This document shows, piece by piece, positions 1 through 6,556 of a DNA stretch of 20,563 nt. How positions within the stretch are numbered: the first letter of the stretch is position 1; each line of letters begins with the position of its first letter. The stretch comes from an uncultured Clostridia bacterium (GTDB lineage Bacteria > Bacillota > Clostridia > TANB77 > CAG-508). The notes beneath the pieces were generated by a model that saw only the letters and a program-made list of their open reading frames with translations, was not told the origin of the DNA and searched no databases. A program made the position numbers and the translations under genes. The DNA is taken from contig CALXPX010000006.1 of the NCBI GenBank assembly GCA_944390305.1, positions 1 through 20,563 of the forward strand, written 5' to 3'.

Positions 1-25
1 TTCTAAAAAGCATAGTTTTTCTATG
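1..25 (-). terminator. weak hairpin with T-run, possible attenuator
   Basis: On the minus strand a 5-bp stem (CATAG/CTATG) with an A5 loop is followed by C and five T. The stem can be lengthened by A-T pairs if one C bulges. It lies about 30 bases after the 13-codon frame at 52-93, so it could attenuate transcription toward a gene left of the window. The stem is short, so this is tentative. Confidence 0.28.
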
Positions 26-51
26 TTTACATAAGTTTATTTTGTTAAAAC

Positions 52-93
52 CTACGATATATATACAGCCTCAAGGCTTTTGTTACTTTTCAT
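52..93 (-). CDS. 13-aa ORF, possible leader peptide
   Basis: A short frame (MKSNKSLEAVYIS) starts with ATG behind an excellent ribosome-binding site (AAGGAG, about 8 bases before the ATG) and a near-consensus promoter at 121-149, then stops at TAG. The codons AGC CTT GAG GCT inside it form a small self-complementary element (AGCC/GGCT). Strong expression signals in front of so short a frame suggest a leader peptide, or the 5' end of a gene broken by mutation. No family is recognised; all three frames contain stops soon afterwards. Confidence 0.3.
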   Translation of the reverse strand: MKSNKSLEAVYIS

Positions 94-120
94 TCGTTCT
101 TTCTCCTTGTTTTTTCTTTT

Positions 121-149
121 ATTATATATATATTACTTCTCTTAGTCAA
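121..149 (-). promoter_or_regulatory. σA-type promoter
   Basis: The minus strand reads TTGACT, a 17-base spacer, then TATAAT: a near-consensus housekeeping promoter. Predicted transcription start is near 114, about 21 bases before the 13-codon frame. It lies just downstream of the pfkA stop, and no intrinsic terminator separates them, so pfkA transcripts may run into this unit. Confidence 0.7.
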
Positions 150-176
150 TAGCTCTATATTCATTTAACCTAGTCT

Positions 177-1316
177 TTAATCTCCTAAGCTTATTCCTAT
201 ATTCCTTGCTGTTTTTAGTAGTTCACAGTCTTTAGTTACTAATCTTACATTACTTTCTTTAGTTCCTCCTTCAACTGCTCCTAATTCTTTATTTTCTCCT
301 ACAACATCTTCTAATGGAACACTATCTAATTTTCCATTTTTTATAACAGTAAGTACTCCAAATTTTCCTTCTAATGCTAAAGACATCGCTTTAGCGCCAT
401 ATTTTGTTGAAAGTACTCTATCATATGCAGAAGGAGTACCTCCTCTTTGCATATATCCAAGGGTTGTACATCTTGCTTCTAATCCTGTAAGCTTCTGAAG
501 TTCTTTAGCTACTCTTTCTCCTGCACCTGCAAATTTTACACTAATACCTGTTTTGTTATCTATATCTGCTTCAAAAGTAGATGCTTTTCCATCTTTAGGC
601 ATAGCACCTTCAGAAACTACTACTACACTAAATTGTTTTCCTATTGCAATTCTTTGTTTTATAGCTTCTGCTGCTTTATTTATATCATATGGGATTTCTG
701 GAATTAATACAACATCAGCTCCACCTGCAATTGCTGATTCTAATGCTATCCACCCAGCAAATCTTCCCATAACTTCTAGACACATTATTCTATGGTGTGT
801 TTCTGCCGTTGTATGAAGTCTATCCAATGCTTCAGTTGCAACAGATACTGCCGTATTATATCCAAATGTTATTTCAGTACATGCAACATCATTATCTATT
901 GTTTTAGGTACTCCTATTACATTCATACCTTTTACAAAAAGGTCTCTTGCAGATTTTTGTGTGCTATCTCCTCCTAATGTAAACAAACAGTCAAAACCTG
1001 CATTTTTAAAATTCTCTATACATAAATCAGATAAGTCTTTATATTCTACAGTTCCATCTGGCTTTTCTACTTTATAATTAAATACTATTGTATTTGTAGA
1101 AGAACCTATTATAGAACCCCCTTTATTTAGTATTCCTGATGCAATTGGATTTCCATCTAGTCTTATATATTTATTTTGGACTAATCCTCTATATCCATCT
1201 ATATATCCATAACATTCAATGCCTTTTTTTTCTGCAGATTTTTTTATTGCTCTAATTACAGGATTTAATCCTGCTACATCTCCACCATTTGCAAGAATTG
1301 CTACTTTTTTAATCAT
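177..1316 (-). CDS. pfkA: 6-phosphofructokinase with atypical donor-site residues
   Basis: Phosphofructokinase of the PF00365 family, 379 aa, phosphorylating fructose 6-phosphate to the 1,6-bisphosphate in cytosolic glycolysis. Visible landmarks are the N-terminal nucleotide loop GGDVAGLN (11-18), the donor-site GGDST (115-119), the catalytic loop PKTIDND (137-143, with D141 as the presumed base), MGR (183-185), SEGA (235-238), and the sugar-phosphate segment QRGG (290-293) with YDR (298-300). ATP enzymes like E. coli PfkA usually have GGDGS with PGTIDND, and PPi enzymes GGDD with PKTIDND. This one has Ser where Gly or Asp is expected, plus the Lys, so the donor (ATP, PPi or both) cannot be read from sequence. 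It is longer than the ~320 aa of the short ATP form and closer to the long/mixed-substrate clade. RBS AAAGGAGGA precedes ATG. It follows the cadherin-like gene by 26 bases, so it is likely co-transcribed. Confidence 0.93.
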   Translation of the reverse strand: MIKKVAILANGGDVAGLNPVIRAIKKSAEKKGIECYGYIDGYRGLVQNKYIRLDGNPIASGILNKGGSIIGSSTNTIVFNYKVEKPDGTVEYKDLSDLCIENFKNAGFDCLFTLGGDSTQKSARDLFVKGMNVIGVPKTIDNDVACTEITFGYNTAVSVATEALDRLHTTAETHHRIMCLEVMGRFAGWIALESAIAGGADVVLIPEIPYDINKAAEAIKQRIAIGKQFSVVVVSEGAMPKDGKASTFEADIDNKTGISVKFAGAGERVAKELQKLTGLEARCTTLGYMQRGGTPSAYDRVLSTKYGAKAMSLALEGKFGVLTVIKNGKLDSVPLEDVVGENKELGAVEGGTKESNVRLVTKDCELLKTARNIGISLGD

Positions 1317-1342
1317 AAAATCCTCCTTTGTTTATAAAAAAA

Positions 1343-2182
1343 TTACTCTTTTTTCTTTCTTACTTTTCTTACAATTATAGAAATTATAATTATTAATATT
1401 ATTAATGCAATTAAAGATACTATACCTATAGTTGCATATTTCATTATTTTTCTTACACGAGTAATAACATTATCTGCTTCTTTTTCTTTTTCTCCAAGTT
1501 TATCTACTTCTATATTCACTTGATAAATTGTAGTTTCTTCTTCATTAGTCAGCACAATGTTTATTAAATTTTCTCCATCAATAATATCTTCTGCACCTAA
1601 GATTTCTATTTTGGCATTTGGATCATTAGCAACTGCATTTACATTTAAATCATTTAGTTCTGTATCTTCTAATGATGATGTATAATAATATGTGTTTTCA
1701 TCAAAAACTGGTTTAAGATCTACTCCATCTATATTTAAGGAATCTAATTTTAAATTTACTTCTGGTTCTTTTGATGCAATTATTCTATATGTTCTAGAAG
1801 TGCCATTAATTGCAGTAACAGTAATATTAATTGTATTTTCCTGTTTTGTAAGTTTCTTATCTCCAGAAATTCTTACTATAGCTCCTTCTTGTTCTGGCTC
1901 AGTATCTATGTCTAAAGATGTTACATCTTTAGGTATTATTACATAATAATTTAAAGTATTTTTATTAAATTCTGGTGATAATTCATATCCGTCTATTTTT
2001 AAATAACTCAAATTTTTGTTTTCATTTTTTGCTTTTTCTTCTTCTTTTTCTATTTCTTCTTGAGTTTTATTATTAACTTGAGTATTACTACTATTATTAG
2101 TAGTATTTACGCCAAAAACATGTCCTATATTTAATACTATTATAATTAAAGATATATAAAATATTGCATATATTTTTTTCAT
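1343..2182 (-). CDS. membrane-anchored protein with two cadherin-like β-sandwich domains
   Basis: 279-aa predicted type I membrane protein. Residues 1-24 look like a signal peptide (MKK plus a hydrophobic run). An Asn/Thr-rich and then Glu/Lys-rich spacer (25-57) leads to two related domains, about 57-140 and 143-228. Each opens with an L-x-I-D-G-x-x-L-x-P-x-F segment and a Y-Y strand and closes with a T-Y/Y-x-V/I strand, the pattern of the cadherin-like beta sandwich family (PF12733). A single hydrophobic helix (about 249-271) and a basic tail (RKVRKKKE) anchor the C terminus in the membrane, leaving the domains outside. There are no catalytic motifs and no LPxTG. The role is probably adhesive or structural; the partner is unknown. 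It is the first gene of a unit with pfkA, expressed from the promoter at 2220-2248. Confidence 0.82.
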   Translation of the reverse strand: MKKIYAIFYISLIIIVLNIGHVFGVNTTNNSSNTQVNNKTQEEIEKEEEKAKNENKNLSYLKIDGYELSPEFNKNTLNYYVIIPKDVTSLDIDTEPEQEGAIVRISGDKKLTKQENTINITVTAINGTSRTYRIIASKEPEVNLKLDSLNIDGVDLKPVFDENTYYYTSSLEDTELNDLNVNAVANDPNAKIEILGAEDIIDGENLINIVLTNEEETTIYQVNIEVDKLGEKEKEADNVITRVRKIMKYATIGIVSLIALIILIIIISIIVRKVRKKKE

Positions 2183-2219
2183 GATAATCCCTTTCTTTTT
2201 TCCATTTTAGCACTTATTT

Positions 2220-2248
2220 AGTATAACATTTTTGATTTTTTTAGTCAA
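2220..2248 (-). promoter_or_regulatory. σA-type promoter with extended -10
   Basis: The minus strand shows TTGACT, a 17-base spacer, and TATACT preceded by TG one base upstream (extended -10). Predicted start near 2213 gives a leader of about 30 bases with AAAGGGA before the ATG at 2182. It would drive the cadherin-like gene and pfkA. Confidence 0.7.
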
Positions 2249-2338
2249 ATGAAAAACTCATTTTATTTATTATATATAAGTATATATTTTTTTTCAATAT
2301 TTCTTATAAAACTATTATATTTTTGTAATATATGTAAT

Positions 2339-2374
2339 AAAAAATCCTTCGGCTAAATTTGCCGAGGGATTTTT
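2339..2374 (-). terminator. intrinsic terminator after PPC-domain gene
   Basis: A 13-bp stem (arms 2341-2353 and 2361-2373, one non-Watson-Crick position) with a 7-base loop is flanked by A-rich and T-rich runs. It begins 9 bases after the stop of the PPC-domain gene and closes the long minus-strand run. It is symmetrical enough to act on both strands. Confidence 0.88.
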
Positions 2375-2381
2375 ATAAAAA

Positions 2382-2801
2382 TTAAAACTTAAATAAATTT
2401 AATCCTATTTCTTCATTAAATTCTCTTTCAATAGTTCCATTTATAATATGAATAATCATTTCACATGTGGCACTTACTTTTGCATAGTTTAAGTGGCCTC
2501 CATATACTTTATTTTCGCTATCTGCCGCACTCATATGAATATGATTATATAGTTTTCCATCTTTTGTCGTAATGCTACCTTCAAAAGAAACAATTTCAAA
2601 ATCGCCTTTATGTACTTTTGATTCATACTTTTTTACATCTGTATGAAATAATCCTACTTCGAATTCATTTGTAGCACCAATTGCACTTACATTTGCCAAT
2701 TTAATATTCTCCCTTTGGCAAACTTCAAGCATTTTATTTATTATTTCCTCACCTTTATCTATTCTTACTATAATATCATTTTTAAAGCGTTTGTATTCCA
2801 T
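2382..2801 (-). CDS. PPC (DUF296) domain protein
   Basis: 139-aa protein that is almost entirely one PPC domain (plants and prokaryotes conserved domain, PF03479). Diagnostic parts are the H-I-H pair (H87, H89) followed by S-A-A-D and V-Y-G-G-H-L with H103; these histidines form the probable metal site seen in bacterial family members. Bacterial PPC proteins are small cytosolic trimers. Many are annotated as DNA-binding because plant AHL proteins pair this domain with AT-hooks, but no AT-hook or other DNA-binding segment is present here, so I would not infer a regulator. The start has a strong TAGGAGGT site 9 bases upstream. It is the last gene of the run that includes trmR-like and typA, 66 bases behind the methyltransferase. 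Confidence 0.85.
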   Translation of the reverse strand: MEYKRFKNDIIVRIDKGEEIINKMLEVCQRENIKLANVSAIGATNEFEVGLFHTDVKKYESKVHKGDFEIVSFEGSITTKDGKLYNHIHMSAADSENKVYGGHLNYAKVSATCEMIIHIINGTIEREFNEEIGLNLFKF

Positions 2802-2867
2802 TTTTTAATTACCTCCTAGACCAACTTTATTTAAAATTTTAGTTTATATAAATTACTTACCTCTTTT

Positions 2868-3452
2868 TTATTTTATAGTAGTAATTGCTAAACCATCACC
2901 TACTTCTAGAATTTTAGTATCTAGTTTTGGGTTTTCTGTTACAAGTTTGATGTATTCTCTTAAGTGAGTAACTGCTGTTCTTTGTTTATGTTTATTATAA
3001 TCACTCATAACATATCCCTTATATAAAATATTATCTGCAAATATTATACCATCTTTTTTTAGTAGTCTTAGAGCTTCTTTTAGGAAGAAAGGATATTTAC
3101 CCTTTGCAGCATCTATAAAAACCATATCATATTTTTCATCTAATTTAGGTAATATTTCGGTTGCATCACCTTCTAATATATTTATAGTTTTATTTTCACT
3201 TATATTAATATTCTCAATATTATTTTTAGCCTCTAATACTCTTTCATGATCTCTTTCTATTGTATCTATTACACCATCATTTTCTAAAAACTTTAAAAAG
3301 CATAAGGCAGAATATCCAACTGCAGTTCCTATTTCCAATATTTTTTTTGGTTTTCTTTTAATCATTATTTCTTCAATTACAGATAAAGTTTCATCCATTA
3401 TAATGGGGATATGATTATTTATAGCATTTTTTTTAATTTCATCTAGATTCAT
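2868..3452 (-). CDS. trmR: class I O-methyltransferase, TrmR (YrrM)-like
   Basis: 194-aa SAM-dependent methyltransferase of the O-methyltransferase family 3 group (PF01596). SAM-binding motif I is ILEIGTAVGYSA (38-49), the acidic residue ending strand 2 is in IDTIERD (62-68), motif IV is MVFIDAAKGKY (110-120), and the metal-binding DN pair is in FADNILYKG (138-146). The short length without a signal or extra domain fits bacterial YrrM/TrmR, which methylates 5-hydroxyuridine in tRNA to 5-methoxyuridine. Lying beside typA and S1 supports a translation role. Other members methylate catechols, so the substrate is inferred. A GGGAG site precedes ATG. It starts 35 bases after typA ends. Confidence 0.8.
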   Translation of the reverse strand: MNLDEIKKNAINNHIPIIMDETLSVIEEIMIKRKPKKILEIGTAVGYSALCFLKFLENDGVIDTIERDHERVLEAKNNIENINISENKTINILEGDATEILPKLDEKYDMVFIDAAKGKYPFFLKEALRLLKKDGIIFADNILYKGYVMSDYNKHKQRTAVTHLREYIKLVTENPKLDTKILEVGDGLAITTIK

Positions 3453-3487
3453 ATTTACTCCCTGCTTAAAAAATACTTCTTTTTGGC

Positions 3488-5311
3488 TTATTCATTATTT
3501 TGTGCCCTTTTAGCTTGTCTTTCTCTTGTTTTTGTATCTAATATTTTCTTTCTTAGTCTAATATTTTGTGGAGTTACTTCTACTAATTCGTCTTCTGCTA
3601 TGAACTCTATTGATTGTTCTAATGACATTTTTAGTGGTGGAACTAGTCTTAAGGCATCATCTGATCCAGATGCTCTAGTATTTGTTAAGTGTTTTTCTTT
3701 ACATACATTTATTGATATATCCTCATTTCTTGAGTTTATTCCAATTATCATTCCTTCATATACTTCTACACCTGGTCCTATTAGTAATTCTCCTCTTAAC
3801 TGTGCATTATATAATCCATATGTTATTGATGTTCCTGCTTCAAAAGCAACTAAAACACCTCTTGATCTTGATTGTATTTCTCCTTTATATGGCTCATAAT
3901 CTTTAAATACACTCGCCATTGTTCCTTCACCTTTTGTGTCAGTCAGAAATTCTGTTCTATAGCCAATAAGTCCTCTTGACGGTATTTCGAATTCTATTTT
4001 TGTATGTCCTGGTTCTGCTGGTTCCATATTTACCATTTCACCTTTTCTTTTTCCTAGTTTTTCTATAACATTACCAACACTATCATCTGGTACATTTACA
4101 CTTAATGTTTCTATTGGCTCACATTTTACTCCATCTATATCTTTAAATATAACTTTTGGACGTGATACTAATAGTTCGAAGCCTTCTCTTCTCATATTTT
4201 CTATTAATATTGATAAATGAAGTTCTCCTCTTCCACATACTTCAAAACTTTCTGCTTTGTCTGTTTCTTTTACTCTTAGTGATACATTTCTTTCTAATTC
4301 TTTAAATAATCTATCTCTAATATGTCTTGACGTTACAAATTTTCCTTCTTTTCCTGCAAGAGGGCCATCATTTACACTAAATGTCATAGAAACTGTTGGC
4401 TCGTCTATGTTTACAAATGGTATTTTCTCTGGATTATCTATATCGCAAATTGTATCTCCAATATTAATATCTGCTATTCCAGATACTGCTACTATATCTC
4501 CAGCTTTTATTTCTTCTGCTTCTACTCTTTTTAATCCTTCAAATGTAAATAGTTTTGCTATTTTTCCTTGAGCAACTTTCTCTTCTTTACAAATACTTAC
4601 TGCTACACCTGCTTTTATAGTTCCTCTTTCTACTCTTCCTACAGCAATTCTACCTAAATAGTCGTCATAGTCTATGTTAGAAACCAGTAATTGCATTGGT
4701 CCATCTATTTCACATTTAGGTGGTTTTATATAATTAATAATTGTATCAAAAATACATGTTATATTATCACTTTCATCATTTAAATTCATCTTAGCAATTC
4801 CATTTTTTGCTGATGCATAGATTACTGGAAAATCTAATTGTTCATCTGTTGCATCTAAATCCATGAATAATTCTAAAACTTTATCAACTGCTTTTAATGG
4901 GTTTGCTCCAGGTCTATCTATTTTGTTTATTACAACTATTGGTTGAAGATTTAAAGCTAATGATTTTTTTAAAACTTCTCTTGTTTGAGGCATTGGTCCA
5001 TCAAATGCATCTACTACTAAAAGTACTCCGTCAACTGTTTTTAGTACTCTTTCTACTTCTCCTTCAAAATCAGCATGTCCTGGTGTATCTACTATATTAA
5101 TTTTTACATCATTGTACATAACTGAAGTATTTTTTGAAAGTATTGTTATACCTCTTTCTTTTTCTATATCATTAGAATCCATAACTCTTTCTTGAACTTG
5201 TTCATTTTCTCTAAATATATGACTTTGTTTTAGAAGTGCATCTACTAATGTTGTTTTACCATGGTCAACATGGGCAATTATTGCTATATTTCTTATTTTT
5301 TTATTATTCAT
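3488..5311 (-). CDS. typA: ribosome-associated GTPase TypA/BipA
   Basis: 607-aa translational GTPase, full length for TypA/BipA. The G domain carries AHVDHGKTTL (13-22), the switch I region E-R-G-I-T-I, DTPGHADF (switch II) and NKID. It is followed by an EF-Tu-like domain 2, two EF-G-like α/β modules and the BipA-specific C-terminal domain (for example GRGELHLSIL, RGLIGYR, TNTRASGSDDALRL). TypA binds the 70S ribosome and aids 50S assembly and translation under stress, notably cold; it acts in the cytosol. RBS AGAAGGAGA lies 7 bases before ATG. It is preceded by a 123-base gap after rpsA holding a hairpin and no convincing promoter, and is likely transcribed with its neighbours. Confidence 0.97.
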   Translation of the reverse strand: MNNKKIRNIAIIAHVDHGKTTLVDALLKQSHIFRENEQVQERVMDSNDIEKERGITILSKNTSVMYNDVKINIVDTPGHADFEGEVERVLKTVDGVLLVVDAFDGPMPQTREVLKKSLALNLQPIVVINKIDRPGANPLKAVDKVLELFMDLDATDEQLDFPVIYASAKNGIAKMNLNDESDNITCIFDTIINYIKPPKCEIDGPMQLLVSNIDYDDYLGRIAVGRVERGTIKAGVAVSICKEEKVAQGKIAKLFTFEGLKRVEAEEIKAGDIVAVSGIADINIGDTICDIDNPEKIPFVNIDEPTVSMTFSVNDGPLAGKEGKFVTSRHIRDRLFKELERNVSLRVKETDKAESFEVCGRGELHLSILIENMRREGFELLVSRPKVIFKDIDGVKCEPIETLSVNVPDDSVGNVIEKLGKRKGEMVNMEPAEPGHTKIEFEIPSRGLIGYRTEFLTDTKGEGTMASVFKDYEPYKGEIQSRSRGVLVAFEAGTSITYGLYNAQLRGELLIGPGVEVYEGMIIGINSRNEDISINVCKEKHLTNTRASGSDDALRLVPPLKMSLEQSIEFIAEDELVEVTPQNIRLRKKILDTKTRERQAKRAQNNE

Positions 5312-5386
5312 AACTTTCTCCTTCTCTTTTTATTTTCTTATATATCTTATATTACATATATTAATGCCATTCCATTTACAGTAGGA

Positions 5387-5418
5387 TAGAGAATTGAAAG
5401 TTTTCTCTCAATTCTCTA
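5387..5418. repeat. 11-bp inverted repeat between rpsA and typA
   Basis: TAGAGAATTGA and its exact complement TCAATTCTCTA enclose a 10-base centre that can add two more pairs and a T4 loop after one mismatch. It begins 17 bases after the S1 stop on the minus strand. No T-run follows on that strand, so it is not a standard terminator; it may be an mRNA processing or stabilising hairpin that lowers typA relative to rpsA. Confidence 0.6.
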
Positions 5419-5434
5419 TAATTAAATAATTTAT

Positions 5435-6511
5435 CTAGTTGTTTTCGTCTTTGCTGCTATATTCACTGCTTGTTCCTTCTAGTTCTCTTATTGATAGTTC
5501 CATTTTTCTATTTTCTAAATCCATGTCTATAATTTTAGCATTGACTTCTTCACCTAATTCTAGCTTTTCTTCTGGTTTAGATATTCTTTGTTCACTTATT
5601 TGTGAAATATGTACTAGTCCTTCTATTCCTTTTTCTAATTCTACAAATACTCCAAATGGCATGAACTTTTTAATTTTTACTCTTACAATATCTCCAATTT
5701 TATATTTAGCATTTTTCCAAGGGTCTTCACCTTTTCCATCATAAGATAACTGCATTCTTTTATTTTCTTTATCTAATGTTTTTATTTTCACAGTTATATT
5801 TTGCCCTGGTTTTAATATATCTTTTGGATTTGCTCCTTTTTCCCAAGACATTTCTGAAATATGTAGCAGTCCTTGTACTATGCCATCATCCATATCTATA
5901 AATGCTCCATATGAACATACACTATTTACAGTTCCTTGATATTCTTTTCCAACTTCTGCTGCAGCCCAAAATTTTTCTTCTTTATTTCTTTTTTCTTCAT
6001 CTAAAATAATTTTAGCTGAGCCTATTATTTTATGCTCTTTTGGATTGTATTCAATAACTTTAAATCTTACTACATCATTCTGATTTGCTGCTAATGATTT
6101 AGGAATAAATATTCTTATTCCTTTATAATTTACAACTAAACCATTTTCATTTTTTTCTGAAACTTTTTCTTCAAAAATCTCATTTTTTTCTACTTTTTCT
6201 TCGAATTCTTTTCTTATCTGCGCTCTTTTTCTTTTTTTGCAAGATAGTAAAACATTTCCCTGTTCATCATTTAATTTAATTACATCTGCTATTATTTTAT
6301 CTCCAATTTTTAGTTCTTTTGAAGGTATTTCATTTTCATCAAATGAATATTCTTCTTTTGGAATAATTCCATCAGCTTTATATTTTAAGTCAACTATAAT
6401 TTCTTCATTTTTATTAATGCCTATTATAGTTCCTTCTACTACTTTTCCAAGTTTTTCATCTTTCATTGAATTATTTAATAATTCTTCGAAAGAAATATTT
6501 TCTTCACTCAT
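5435..6511 (-). CDS. rpsA: 30S ribosomal protein S1 (Firmicutes type, four S1 repeats)
   Basis: S1-domain RNA-binding protein of 358 aa from the preferred start. Four OB-fold S1 repeats are seen: the first near residues 20-90, a degenerate second (about 105-170, ending at KIIGSAK), and two canonical repeats near 188-262 (YGAFIDMDDGIVQGLLHISEMSW) and 272-345 (FGVFVELEKGIEGLVHISQIS). This four-repeat form is usual for low-GC Gram-positives and shorter than the six-repeat E. coli S1, and it need not be as tightly ribosome-bound. A further in-frame ATG lies 12 bases upstream (6523), but it directly abuts the only AAGGA site, leaving no spacing; the inner ATG (MSEENISFEELL) has room. It lies 45 bases behind the CMK-PlsC gene. 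In many Clostridia ispH sits between, or is fused to S1; it is absent here. Confidence 0.9.
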   Translation of the reverse strand: MSEENISFEELLNNSMKDEKLGKVVEGTIIGINKNEEIIVDLKYKADGIIPKEEYSFDENEIPSKELKIGDKIIADVIKLNDEQGNVLLSCKKRKRAQIRKEFEEKVEKNEIFEEKVSEKNENGLVVNYKGIRIFIPKSLAANQNDVVRFKVIEYNPKEHKIIGSAKIILDEEKRNKEEKFWAAAEVGKEYQGTVNSVCSYGAFIDMDDGIVQGLLHISEMSWEKGANPKDILKPGQNITVKIKTLDKENKRMQLSYDGKGEDPWKNAKYKIGDIVRVKIKKFMPFGVFVELEKGIEGLVHISQISEQRISKPEEKLELGEEVNAKIIDMDLENRKMELSIRELEGTSSEYSSKDENN

Positions 6512-6556
6512 TAAAATTACCATTCCTTTTTTAATATTTAGCTATTATATTATATA

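Noticed and set aside
553..977. Plus-strand frames of 61-87 aa opposite pfkA
   Set aside because: Antisense shadows of a strongly conserved gene; no RBS and no recognisable protein motifs.
3483..5100. Several plus-strand frames (67-138 aa) opposite typA
   Set aside because: They mirror the codons of TypA, are rich in Ser/Leu/Phe as expected for antisense of AT-rich genes, and lack start signals.
5390..5415. TTGAGA-N17-TATCCT on the minus strand as a typA promoter
   Set aside because: Both hexamers lie within the 5387-5418 inverted repeat region and the -10 is poor; too weak to call.
6512..6523. Upstream ATG (MVILM) as the S1 start
   Set aside because: The only AAGGA site touches this ATG, leaving no spacing, and the extra residues are not part of the S1 fold.
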